Assembly: GCF_021044825.1 (NCBI RefSeq)
Contig: NZ_JAJNOC010000001.1
Location: 1,054,001-1,118,000 of the forward strand
From: Massilia phyllostachyos
GTDB taxonomy: Bacteria; Pseudomonadota; Gammaproteobacteria; Burkholderiales; Burkholderiaceae_D
Length of the DNA stretch: 64,000 nucleotides
Reading direction: 5' to 3'
In this document: piece after piece, positions 52,129 through 60,462 of the stretch
Layout of the letters: each line of letters starts with the position of its first letter
Position numbering within the stretch: the first letter of the stretch is position 1
The notes under the pieces: model-generated
What the model was told of the DNA's origin: nothing
What the model saw: only the letters and a program-made list of their open reading frames with translations
Databases searched by the model: none
Program-made: the position numbers and the translations under genes

Positions 52129-55100
52129 TTACGGCTGCGGACTCCACCCCGCCCCATTCCCATACCCCGCGAACACTTTCTCGCGCGTCGCGAAGCGCGC
52201 CGCCACGTCGCTCTCGCTCAGGATGAAGCCGCCGACCCGCGCGCCGAGATTGAGCGGATTGCCGGCCATATCAAGGCTGCCGTACTCGCGCCAGCCGGCG
52301 TCCGCGCGCGCGACCGTCGGGTTCGGCGCCGGCTGGCCGTTTACGCCCAATCCCGCCCAGCCGACGGGCGCCACGTGCGTGTCCATCCTGCAGTTGATGA
52401 AGGCAATGTTGTCCCAGCTGCCGGTGCCGCCCGGGCTGCGCGCCAGGTAGGTGGCGCCGTTCGGCACGTCGCCGCGCAGCGGGCCCGGGCCGGGGCCGTG
52501 GGTCAGCGTGCTGTTGAGGAAGACGTAGCCGATGTCGCTGGCTTGTCCCACGCGGGCCTGCAGGATGTAGCCGCCGCTGTTGGCGTTGGCGCTGTCGCCT
52601 ACCGAACGGATCTCGCTTTCCTCGAACAGGGCGGCGCGGCTGCTGCCCCAGATGAAGTCGACGTTGCCCGCCACCAGCGTGCGGTAGAACCAGGACCAGC
52701 CCTTCAGGTTCAGGGTGTCCTGCTCGCTGTAAAAGGCGGCGTTCTTCGCGACCAGGCGGCCGTCGCCGCTGTTGAAGTAGATGGTTTCGGCCTGGCCCGA
52801 GATGCTGGCCGAGCGGATCGTCGTGTTCTTCAGGCTCAGGGTGTCGAGCACCAGCATGTCGGAGGCTTCGACCAGCATCACCGCGCGGCCGCCGGATGGC
52901 GCGCCGGACGCGGTGGCCGACTGGCTGCCGCCGGTGCCCGGGTTCATGGTCTCGTGGTTCAGGGCCGAGATCATCACGCCGTCGCGGCTTTCGCCACGGA
53001 TCGTCACGTTGTCCTTGCCGTTCAGGTACAGCAATTCCTCGTAGCTGCCGTTCTTCACCGCAATGGTGACCGGTTCCGCCTTCGCGAAGTGCTGCATCGC
53101 ATGGTTCAATGCGCCCTGCACGGTGCGGAAGTCGGCCTCGCCGTCGTCGTCCACGACCACGCTGCTGCCGCCCGGTGCGCTGTCCTGCGTGCCGAAGGTC
53201 CAGCCGGCGGCGCGGCCCAGGCCCACGAAGGGCGTGCCGCCCAGGCTGGTGTTCAGGAACACGCCGTCGGCGATCGCCACGTAGTACTCGGTGCCGTAGG
53301 CCAGCTTGTTACTGTGCGGTTTGATCGTCACGGTATTGCCGACGATGCGGATCGGCGTCGTATTCACCTTGCGCACCAGCGCCTGGCCCGGGTAGCCGAG
53401 GACGTCGGTCTCGCCGCCCAGTCGGATCACGTCGACCAGGGCGTCGTCGGCCTTGCGGAAGATGCGGATGCTGCCGCTGTTGCCGAGCGTGGGCGGGCGG
53501 TCGAAGACGAGTTTCAGTGACGAATCGACGTGTACGCCGGTGGCAAGCGCCGCCGGGAAACTGGCGCCATGCATTGCGTACACCTGGGTCGGCTGCGTGA
53601 AGCCCGGCGCGATGGTAGCGGCGATGGTGCGCGTCAGCGACGGTTCCGAACCGCTGCGGATCACGACGTTGGCGTGGCCCGCGCCGACCGCGCGCAGGGT
53701 GACGGTGTTGCCGCTCGTGGAGACCGCGACCACCGCCGGGTTGCTCGATTCGGCGCTGAAGCTGTCGGGACGGTTGTCGGCGCCGACCGCCGTCACCGTC
53801 ACCTGGTAGGGCGCGTCACCCACCTCGGCCGACCAGGCCAGGCCGGCCGGATCGACGGTCAATTGCACCGGTTTCTGGCGCGGGTCGCCGACGCGCACGT
53901 CGTCGATCATGAAGGATTTGTTGGCGGTGTACAGGCCGATCAGGCCGCGCGCGGCAAAGGCCGTGTCGGTCACCGAGCCCATGTTCCGGCCGTCGAGGTA
54001 GACCGTCAGCGTGCTGCCGATCATCTCGAAGCGCACCGTGTAGAACTGCGCGTCCATGTCGATCGGCGTGCGCACCTGGCGCGGACGGCTCAGCGAATTG
54101 TTCAGCATCTTGGCGATCTCGACCTGGGTGCTGGCGTTGCTGTTCTGGACGTTCAGGCCGGCGCCGTACCAGTTGGCCGGGTCGACGTAGCGCGTGACGA
54201 GATACAGCAGCTTGTTGCCGGTGGTGCCGTTGGTCATCGGACGGATACGCGCTTCAACGTAGTAGTCGCCCGAGGGCACGCCGCCGAAGGCATCCGGCTT
54301 GACCAGCGCCAGCACGCCGCCGGTGCTGGCGGCCGCATACTGCAGCACCTTGTTGCTGCCGCCCGCGATCTCGCTGACGACGCTGAAGCGGCCGTTCGGG
54401 CCGGCAATCGGCAGCAGGTTCCACTTGCCGCTCGTGCCGTCCTGGAAGTCGTCGCAGAAATACAGGCCGGTGGCGGGGCAGGCCAGGGTCGGGTTCTGGT
54501 CGACCGTCACCTTGCCGGTGCCGCTGATCGTGGTGTTGGCCTTGCCGACGCCGGACTGGGCCAGCGCATTGGCTTTCACCAGCGCTGCGGGACGCGCCGT
54601 GAAGGCGTAGGGCACGCTCCAACTGACGGCGTTGGACACCGCGCAGGCGCCCAGCGCGGCGCCGTTGAGCAGCGAGCCGCTGTCCTTGAAGGCGCCGGGG
54701 TTGGCGCTGCTCATATTGTTGACGACCCGGTCGCAGCCCTGGGCGCCGGCGATCTCGAACACATTGTTGTTCGACAGGATCTTGGCGTCCTTGCCCGCGC
54801 CCACGCTGTAGCTGTGCGCGTACGGGGCGGCCGACTTGCTGCCGACGAAGTAGTTGTTGAACAGGTGCACCTGCCCGTAGCGCACGCGCGGGGCGCGCTG
54901 GACCACGTCGCGGTAGACGTTGTTGCTGAAGGTGACGCGCAGCTTGCCTTCATCGGCGGTGGCCGAATCGCTGCCGCCGACCAGGGTCGTCTTGTCGTGC
55001 TGGCCGAAGACGTTGTACGAGACCGTCACGTAGTCCGAGGCATTGGTGACGTCGAGCGAGCCGTCGTGGCACTGCTTCTTGTGGCCGTTCTCGATCGGCA

Positions 55101-55686
55101 GGAAGTTGTCGGTCAGCGGCACGTCGGTGAAGGTGACGTGGTCGACCCAGACGTGGTGCGAGCCGGAAATGCCGATCGCGTCATAGGCCGAATTCCAGTT
55201 GCCGGTAGAACCGTCAGTCGGGTCCCAGACCGGCTCGACGTCGCATGGATTGACGATTTTCAGGTTACGAATGATGACTTGCGAAACATTGGTCACCAGT
55301 ACCGTGCCGTTGACGATGCCGGCGTTCGCGTCCGCGCCGATCAGCGTGGTGTTGCTCTTCAACCGGATGGCGCTGCGTGCGGCCTGGTCGGCGGTCGAGG
55401 TGAAGGGCTGGCCCTCGCTCATGTCGATGGTGCCGGCCAGCTTGATGATCTTCGGATTGTCGCCGCCATTGGCCAGCGCGGCGAGCAGTTCCGAGCGCTT
55501 GGTGACGGTGTAGATGTGATTGGTGGCGGCCGCCGAGCCGCCGACCGTGCCGCCGGCCTGGCCGGCCCAGCCGTCAACCGGTGCGGTCTGGCGCGCCGGG
55601 TCGGTCGCCGCGTGGGCGGGCATGCCGGACACGGTCGCGAGCAAGAAGGCCGCGCATAGCGCTGCCTTGAAACCTGCATGTTTCAT
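52129..55686 (-). CDS. Secreted pectate lyase - pectinesterase fusion
   Basis: An 1185-residue exported protein with two pectin enzymes. The signal peptide is about 1-27 (ending AHA). A PL1 pectate lyase follows (about 35-400), with VWVDHVTF and the RAPRVRYGQVHLFNNY region. A LamG-like beta-sandwich (about 405-625), then Ig-like Big domains (about 635-850), lead to a CE8 pectinesterase (about 865-1180). CE8 signatures are SEQDTLNLKG and GNVDFIWGSS with the catalytic Asp. Demethylation and cleavage would occur on one chain. No anchor is visible. It is 26 bp downstream of the PEP-CTERM gene. Confidence 0.92.
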   Translation of the reverse strand: MKHAGFKAALCAAFLLATVSGMPAHAATDPARQTAPVDGWAGQAGGTVGGSAAATNHIYTVTKRSELLAALANGGDNPKIIKLAGTIDMSEGQPFTSTADQAARSAIRLKSNTTLIGADANAGIVNGTVLVTNVSQVIIRNLKIVNPCDVEPVWDPTDGSTGNWNSAYDAIGISGSHHVWVDHVTFTDVPLTDNFLPIENGHKKQCHDGSLDVTNASDYVTVSYNVFGQHDKTTLVGGSDSATADEGKLRVTFSNNVYRDVVQRAPRVRYGQVHLFNNYFVGSKSAAPYAHSYSVGAGKDAKILSNNNVFEIAGAQGCDRVVNNMSSANPGAFKDSGSLLNGAALGACAVSNAVSWSVPYAFTARPAALVKANALAQSGVGKANTTISGTGKVTVDQNPTLACPATGLYFCDDFQDGTSGKWNLLPIAGPNGRFSVVSEIAGGSNKVLQYAAASTGGVLALVKPDAFGGVPSGDYYVEARIRPMTNGTTGNKLLYLVTRYVDPANWYGAGLNVQNSNASTQVEIAKMLNNSLSRPRQVRTPIDMDAQFYTVRFEMIGSTLTVYLDGRNMGSVTDTAFAARGLIGLYTANKSFMIDDVRVGDPRQKPVQLTVDPAGLAWSAEVGDAPYQVTVTAVGADNRPDSFSAESSNPAVVAVSTSGNTVTLRAVGAGHANVVIRSGSEPSLTRTIAATIAPGFTQPTQVYAMHGASFPAALATGVHVDSSLKLVFDRPPTLGNSGSIRIFRKADDALVDVIRLGGETDVLGYPGQALVRKVNTTPIRIVGNTVTIKPHSNKLAYGTEYYVAIADGVFLNTSLGGTPFVGLGRAAGWTFGTQDSAPGGSSVVVDDDGEADFRTVQGALNHAMQHFAKAEPVTIAVKNGSYEELLYLNGKDNVTIRGESRDGVMISALNHETMNPGTGGSQSATASGAPSGGRAVMLVEASDMLVLDTLSLKNTTIRSASISGQAETIYFNSGDGRLVAKNAAFYSEQDTLNLKGWSWFYRTLVAGNVDFIWGSSRAALFEESEIRSVGDSANANSGGYILQARVGQASDIGYVFLNSTLTHGPGPGPLRGDVPNGATYLARSPGGTGSWDNIAFINCRMDTHVAPVGWAGLGVNGQPAPNPTVARADAGWREYGSLDMAGNPLNLGARVGGFILSESDVAARFATREKVFAGYGNGAGWSPQP

Positions 55687-55712
55687 GGGATTCTCCTGGA
55701 ACGGGAAAAGGA

Positions 55713-56297
55713 TCAGCCTTGGGCGCCTGCCTTGCGGCGGCGGGTCCGGGCCAGGGCCAGGCCGGCCGTGCCGGCCAGCAGCAGGGCGATGCCACCTGGT
55801 TCGGGCACGTCCGCCGTGCCGATCTGCGCGGTGAAGGAGCCGAATGCGTCGTTCCAGGTGACGCTGGACAGGTCCAGCGCGATGCGATGGTCGTTCAGGA
55901 TGGAGAGGGTGGGCAGGGCGCCGATGCCGCTCGTGTCCAGCAGTTCGAAGCTGCCGATCTTCTGGGCAAGCGTCGTGCCGAAGTCGAATACCACGCGGTA
56001 GTCGCCGGGCGTCACGGTCAGGTCATTGAGATACACGGTCAGCTGGCCGCCGGTGGCGAAATCGAATCCGAACAGGGTATCGCCGGTCAGGAATTCGAGG
56101 TCGTTCGCGGCGAAGGCGGTGGTGTTGCTGCCCGGTTCCGCGGCGAAGGAGTGGTCGAGTCCGAGCATGCCGGCAGGGCTGTCGTTATAGCTGCCGGTAA
56201 TGGTGCTGCCTTGCAGGGAAATCGGCGCGGCGCCGGCCTGGCCGGCCATCAGTGCCGCTCCGAATACAACTGTCTCCAATATTTTTTTGGTTTTCAT
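55713..56297 (-). CDS. PEP-CTERM sorting-domain protein
   Basis: A 194-residue exported protein. The signal peptide is about 1-23 (ending AGA). The C-terminus has VPEPGGIALLLAGTAGLALARTRRRKA, the PEP-CTERM motif followed by a helix and Arg-rich tail, which an exosortase should cut. The body is beta-rich without catalytic motifs. I chose ATG 56297 for AGGA four bases upstream; the earlier frame start at 56564 lies beyond the operator. Exosortase genes are outside the window. It is co-transcribed with the pectinase. Confidence 0.85.
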   Translation of the reverse strand: MKTKKILETVVFGAALMAGQAGAAPISLQGSTITGSYNDSPAGMLGLDHSFAAEPGSNTTAFAANDLEFLTGDTLFGFDFATGGQLTVYLNDLTVTPGDYRVVFDFGTTLAQKIGSFELLDTSGIGALPTLSILNDHRIALDLSSVTWNDAFGSFTAQIGTADVPEPGGIALLLAGTAGLALARTRRRKAGAQG

Positions 56298-56476
56298 TTC
56301 CTGATCCTGTTCGAGCGTGATGAATGGAACAGGCGAGTTCCGGCGCACCGGCCAGGGATCGTGAATGCCCCGGGTCCGGTGTGCGGACTTGCTTGTCGTG
56401 GGAGGAACGTGCTGCTGTTGCACCCATTGCCGGAGTCGGCAGTGGAATACGAAGGTTAGCACGGATGCATCGAATT

Positions 56477-56508
56477 TGGTCAGACCATTACAAATTTTGG
56501 TCTGACCG
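56477..56508 (-). promoter_or_regulatory. Two GntR/FadR-type operator boxes upstream of the pectin operon
   Basis: TGGTCAGACCA (56477-56487) and TGGTCTGACCG (56498-56508) are palindromic boxes whose centres are 21 bases, two helical turns, apart. TGGTC-X-GACCA is the typical FadR-subfamily core. They lie 180-211 bases upstream of the PEP-CTERM start and 110 bases upstream of a small secreted peptide on the other strand. The remaining 56298-56617 region shows nothing else I can name. Confidence 0.6.
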
Positions 56509-56617
56509 ATCGTGGGGCCGGCGCGACAGTCGGCGCCGACGATCACACCACGCATGGGGCTCACTTCGATCGGGAGGCATCTTTACACTCGGAATCTGCC
56601 CACACAAGGATGCCCTC

Positions 56618-56755
56618 ATGAAGCTCATCAATCGACTGTTCGCCACAGCTTTCGTCGCCCTGCTGCTGTTCGCCTCGCATAGCCGCGCGGATGCGGAAGA
56701 AAGCACGCTTCCAGCTTTCTCCCGCCACAAGGAGAAGCTACCTGGCAGTCGATAA
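56618..56755 (+). CDS. Small exported peptide, 45 residues
   Basis: MKLINRLFATAFVALLLFASHSRADAEE... has a clear signal peptide (cut after about residue 24) and leaves about 20 residues. AAGGA lies 7 bases before the ATG. It is divergent to the pectin operon and shares its operator region. No function is known; it could also be a chance frame. Confidence 0.45.
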   Translation: MKLINRLFATAFVALLLFASHSRADAEESTLPAFSRHKEKLPGSR

Positions 56756-56762
56756 ATTCCGG

Positions 56763-56790
56763 TATACAGGATTTTATATTCCTATATACT
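56763..56790 (+). promoter_or_regulatory. Operator-promoter of the XRE-cupin gene
   Basis: An imperfect dyad, TATACAGGA (56763-56771) and TCCTATATA (56780-56788), has one mismatch. It overlaps a near-consensus -10 box TATACT (56785-56790) only 7 bases before the ATG at 56798. Transcription would start at or beside the start codon, giving a leaderless or nearly leaderless mRNA. Autorepression by the XRE protein is inferred. Confidence 0.5.
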
Positions 56791-56797
56791 GGATTGC

Positions 56798-57379
56798 ATG
56801 GACATCAACCAGCTCATCGCCACCCGCCTGCGCGAACTGCGCGACGCCCAGGGCCTGACCCTGGCCGCCCTGGCCGAACGCAGCGGCGTCAGCCGCTCGA
56901 ACATCTCGTCGATCGAACGCGGCGAAAGCAGCGCCACCGCCACCGTGCTCGACCGCCTGAGTGCCGCCCTCAACGTCACCCTGGCCTCGCTGTTCGACAA
57001 GCCGGCCGACACGCCGTCTCCCGTGTCGCGGCCCGACACCCAGCCGGTCTGGACCGATCCGGTATCCGGCTACGTGCGCCGCAACCTGTCGCCGCCGGGC
57101 TATTCGCCGATCCAGATGGTGGAAGTCAGTTTCCCGCCGCATCAGAGGGTCGCCTACGAGACGGCGACGCGCAACGCCGACGTCTACCAGCAGATCTGGA
57201 TCATCGACGGAAGGCTCGAGCTGACGCTCGGCGACACGCTGTGGACCCTCGATGCCGGCGACTGCCTGGCCATGAAGGTGGACCAGCCGGTCAGCTTCCA
57301 CAACCCGGGCGACAAGGCGGTGCGCTACCTGGTCTCCCTGGTCACCCAGCCACACAAGTCGCGCAAGGAGGATGCATGA
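56798..57379 (+). CDS. XRE-family regulator with cupin domain
   Basis: A 193-residue transcription factor. The N-terminal helix-turn-helix (about 8-62) reads LRELRDAQGLTLAALAERSGVSRSNISSIERG. The C-terminal cupin (about 105-190) has VYQQIWIIDGRLELTLGDTLWTLDAGDCLAM and is the usual ligand-binding part. Relatives repress amine, amino-acid or drug-response genes. It is followed by GNAT genes with ATGA overlap, so it may sense the substrate of those enzymes. A dyad over its own -10 box suggests autoregulation. Confidence 0.9.
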   Translation: MDINQLIATRLRELRDAQGLTLAALAERSGVSRSNISSIERGESSATATVLDRLSAALNVTLASLFDKPADTPSPVSRPDTQPVWTDPVSGYVRRNLSPPGYSPIQMVEVSFPPHQRVAYETATRNADVYQQIWIIDGRLELTLGDTLWTLDAGDCLAMKVDQPVSFHNPGDKAVRYLVSLVTQPHKSRKEDA

Positions 57380-57909
57380 GCACCGAAATCGCTGTACGGC
57401 AAGCCGATGCGCGGGAAGTCGCCGCGCGACGCGATGGCCTGGCCGACGTGCTGCTCGACTGCGTCGAAGGCGGTGCTTCGGTCAGCTTCATGCTGCCGAT
57501 GGCGCGCGCCACGGCGCTGCGCTTCTGGGACGAGGTCGCCGGCGGTGTGGAACGCGGCGAACGCACCGTGTTCCTGGCCGAGGACGGGCAGGGCGTGGTC
57601 GGCACCGTCCAGCTGATCACCGGCCTGCCGGAAAACCAGCCGCACCGCGCCGACGTCGCCAAGCTGCTGGTGCACCGCCGCGTGCGACAGGGCGGCATCG
57701 GCCGGCGCCTGATGCTGGCGCTGGAAGACGCGGCCCGCGCGCAGGGAAAAACGCTGCTGGTGCTGGACACCGCGAACGCCGCGGCCGAGCGGCTCTACGA
57801 GGGACTGGGATGGCAGCGCGTTGGCAGCGTGCCCGCCTACGCGCTGTTGCCGAACGGAGAACCTTGCGCCACGGCCTTCTATTACAAACAGCTGGAGGAA
57901 GAACCATGA
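57376..57909 (+). CDS. GNAT N-acetyltransferase (first of three)
   Basis: A 177-residue acetyltransferase with the acetyl-CoA loop in VHRRVRQGGIGRRLMLALEDAAR (RxxGxG/A form) and a C-terminal LDTANAAAERLYEGLGWQRVG segment. The acceptor is unknown; small-molecule or antibiotic acetylation is possible. It overlaps the regulator stop by four bases and the next GNAT by four bases. Confidence 0.85.
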   Translation: MSTEIAVRQADAREVAARRDGLADVLLDCVEGGASVSFMLPMARATALRFWDEVAGGVERGERTVFLAEDGQGVVGTVQLITGLPENQPHRADVAKLLVHRRVRQGGIGRRLMLALEDAARAQGKTLLVLDTANAAAERLYEGLGWQRVGSVPAYALLPNGEPCATAFYYKQLEEEP

Positions 57910-58361
57910 ACATCACGTTCGAGACGCCGGACCAGCCGGCGGTGCACGCGCTGATCCGCGAGCTCGATGCGCACCTCTATTCCCTGTATCCGGCGGAAAA
58001 CGTCTACGCCCTCGACATCGCCTCGCTGTGCGCGCCGGGCGTCCTGTTCGCCGTGGTGCGCGAGCCGGATGGCGCCGCGATCGGCTGCGGCGCCATCGTC
58101 ATCCAGCCGGAATACGGTGAAGTGAAACGGATGTACCTGCGGCCCCAGGCGCGCGGCCGGGGCGTGGCGCGCAGATTGATGGAAGTGCTGGAAGCGAAGG
58201 CGCTGGAACACGGCTGCCGCACCTTCATGCTGGAGACCGGTCCGACGCTGGACGACGCGCTGGCGCTGTACGAACGGATGGGTTACCGGCGCCGTGACCC
58301 GTTCGGTGATTATCCGGATCACCCGTGCTCGGTATTCATGCAGAAGGAATCGGGCGCATGA
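57906..58361 (+). CDS. GNAT N-acetyltransferase (second of three)
   Basis: A 151-residue acetyltransferase. The acetyl-CoA site is VKRMYLRPQARGRGVARRLMEVLE, with ALALYERMGYRRRDPFGDYPDHP at the end, like small amino-acid or puromycin-type GNATs. It is translationally coupled on both sides. The acceptor is unknown. Confidence 0.87.
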   Translation: MNITFETPDQPAVHALIRELDAHLYSLYPAENVYALDIASLCAPGVLFAVVREPDGAAIGCGAIVIQPEYGEVKRMYLRPQARGRGVARRLMEVLEAKALEHGCRTFMLETGPTLDDALALYERMGYRRRDPFGDYPDHPCSVFMQKESGA

Positions 58362-58927
58362 CGGGCGAGTTCACCGCTTCCGTTCCGCGTCTTCATACGG
58401 AGCGACTCCTGCTGCGTGAATACCGGCGCGAGGACTTCGACGCATTCGCGGCGCATCTGGCCGACCCCGTCAGCGCGGCCCACCTGGGTTTGGCCGACCG
58501 CCATGCCGCATGGCGCATCTTCTGCTCGCAGGCGGGGCTCTGGCTCATTCACGGCGCCGGCTGGTGGGCCGTCGAGGAAAGGGAGACGGGCAGGCTCGTC
58601 GGGACTGTCGGCGCCTTCTTTCGCGAAGAATCCACGGTGATGGAGCTCGGCTGGAATACCTGGCGTACTTTCTGGGGCCAGGGATTCGCGCACGAAGCGG
58701 CGGCGGCAGTCTTGCACCATGCGCTCGAGATCCGGCGTGAACCGAAAGTGCGGGCGCTCATCGATCCCGCCAACGAATCATCGCTGCGCCTTGCCATGCG
58801 CCTTGGATTGACTTATGAGGCGGAAACTGAGATATACGGCAAGGCGGTCGGCATCCATACGCGTGAGCGGGGAGGCGCAATCGCCTGGACCCTCGGAATT
58901 AGTTGTCAAACAACTGGAGCAGATTGA
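58358..58927 (+). CDS. GNAT N-acetyltransferase, RimJ/RimL type (third of three)
   Basis: A 189-residue RimJ/RimL-like acetyltransferase, starting PRLHTERLLLREYRREDFDAFA, with ELGWNTWRTFWGQGFAHEAAAAV as the acetyl-CoA loop and PANESSLRLAMRLGL near the end. I chose ATG 58358 for its overlap with the previous stop. Such proteins acetylate protein N-termini or small amines. Confidence 0.87.
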   Translation: MTGEFTASVPRLHTERLLLREYRREDFDAFAAHLADPVSAAHLGLADRHAAWRIFCSQAGLWLIHGAGWWAVEERETGRLVGTVGAFFREESTVMELGWNTWRTFWGQGFAHEAAAAVLHHALEIRREPKVRALIDPANESSLRLAMRLGLTYEAETEIYGKAVGIHTRERGGAIAWTLGISCQTTGAD

Positions 58928-59262
58928 TGCGTGCAGACGGAGTTCTCAAGCGCGAAGCCGCGGCCCGTGCAGCGATCAAGCAGTCTTTTGAAGCAGCGGA
59001 CGATGAATCGGGCGCCGGCTTGTTCGCATCCCATCATCTGGAAGAATTAAACGGCGAATACTGGCAGAAACACCTTGGAACAAGGAATCCGGAACCAGTG
59101 CGCATCCTCGACATCCTCGAGCTGCGCTCGCATTGTGCAGACGATGACGACGATGGCCTGGAGGTCCTCGACTTCACGCTGCCGGGCGACGTGACGGATT
59201 ATGTGATCAGCGTCCGCTTCGATGAAACCGGGAAGGTCGAGGAAATCTCGATGGAAAGTTGA
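58927..59262 (+). CDS. DUF2004-like protein
   Basis: A 111-residue acidic soluble protein. The C-terminal DYVISVRFDETGKVEEISMES resembles the DUF2004 family, whose function is unknown. The ATG at 58927 overlaps the preceding stop by one base (TGATG), with GGAG upstream. This makes it the last of a coupled block of five genes. Codon use is like that of an accessory gene (less GC at third positions). Confidence 0.65.
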   Translation: MRADGVLKREAAARAAIKQSFEAADDESGAGLFASHHLEELNGEYWQKHLGTRNPEPVRILDILELRSHCADDDDDGLEVLDFTLPGDVTDYVISVRFDETGKVEEISMES

Positions 59263-59364
59263 TGCCGGCTCCGCCATCATGATAATTCGGCCAAGTTCGG
59301 CCACGAGCGGACATTTAACCCCAATGCACAATCCGGCTTACTCAGCACATCATTAACGACAACA

Positions 59365-59649
59365 ATGGACCACAAACTTAGCAAGACAGAATTGCTGGGA
59401 AAACTGAAAGTGATGAGTCAGCCTAAAGCGCACGGTCTAACCCACGAGACGCTTGAAAAGACTTTGATCGATTTCTGCGCTGGATGCCCCGATCCCGTCC
59501 GGGCCAGGTGGCTCGTAGTGGAGTGTCTTGAGCCAATGTCGGATGAGGAACTTGTTGACCGAGCATTGCAGGCGCCAACATGTTCGATGGCAGATGTGCC
59601 TGTGTCAATAATTCCGGCCGATCATCCTGCTCGTGCTACAGCGGATTGA
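59365..59649 (+). CDS. Hypothetical 94-residue protein
   Basis: A soluble protein that I do not recognise, with a helical middle (THETLEKTLIDFCAGCPDPVRARWLVVECLEPM) and three Cys. The start ATG has no clear SD. Third-position GC is below that of the neighbours. It stands alone, with 102 and 124 bp of non-coding DNA on its sides. Confidence 0.5.
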   Translation: MDHKLSKTELLGKLKVMSQPKAHGLTHETLEKTLIDFCAGCPDPVRARWLVVECLEPMSDEELVDRALQAPTCSMADVPVSIIPADHPARATAD

Positions 59650-59773
59650 CCGTCCGCTTCGGGTCGATTCCTACAGTACACTGTAGGGCAGCTGTCGGCC
59701 AGAAGCAGTCATTGCCAGAACAGCCAACACCCCTGGAATCTGGATATACAGGCGCCCGTGCCGCAGGCATTCA

Positions 59774-60325
59774 TCAGGGGACGTCCATTTCTTTTTCAAA
59801 CCTGAACATGCAGTCGGCGTCTTCCTCGCTGGCCGGAGCGCCGATGGATGGCTGGTGCGGGTCCGGATGATGCCGATTGTAGAACTCGACGACATTGAAT
59901 CCACACTTGTTCACGTAGAAGTGAATGTTCCGCTTGTCGAAGTAAGGAGTGTGCGTTTCCCACACCTTCGTGCCGGCATGGATCTTCTCGATTTCGAGCC
60001 AGGCACGGTATCCGATACCGTGGCCATGCAGTTGGGGAGAAACGAAAAAGAAGGCGAGCGAATTTCTTTGTGTAAGTTCGTCGAGCACCACCACGGCGCC
60101 TCCCACCCGTTCGCCACCTGCAATCATATGGTAGGCCACGGCGCCCGGGCTGCTGACCGTTTCGTCGATATCGTCGTCGGATGGTATGGGCTCGTCGGGC
60201 AGCGACCCGAACGCCTCTGCGACACCAGCGCCGAATGCGTCTTGCAGGCCGGATCTGAACAATGGGAGGTCGGCATGGCTGATGGGTTCGAGCCTGACCT
60301 CGGGGGGGGGCCGTGGCATGTTCAT
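59774..60325 (-). CDS. GNAT acetyltransferase with a C9 tract near its start
   Basis: A 183-residue acetyltransferase: VRLEPISHADLPLFRSGLQDAFG, FVSPQLHGHGIGYRAWLEIE (acetyl-CoA loop) and a YVNKCGFNVVEFYNRHHPDPHQP end. I chose the ATG at 60325 with AGGA upstream. Codons 6-8 are three CCC proline codons inside a run of nine C, near enough to the start that slippage would shut the gene off. It is transcribed away from the GNAT operon. Confidence 0.85.
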   Translation of the reverse strand: MNMPRPPPEVRLEPISHADLPLFRSGLQDAFGAGVAEAFGSLPDEPIPSDDDIDETVSSPGAVAYHMIAGGERVGGAVVVLDELTQRNSLAFFFVSPQLHGHGIGYRAWLEIEKIHAGTKVWETHTPYFDKRNIHFYVNKCGFNVVEFYNRHHPDPHQPSIGAPASEEDADCMFRFEKEMDVP

Positions 60326-60462
60326 CAATCCTCTCAAGTTTTCAGTTCTCGACGTTCGCGCCGGTCATGGCGGTATCGGGTGGCAAGAAATCGGTTCGAC
60401 TTGCGGTGGTACGCCGGCATTGATCCACCCATACTGGCGTGCCGGCCAGCACTGAATTCATC

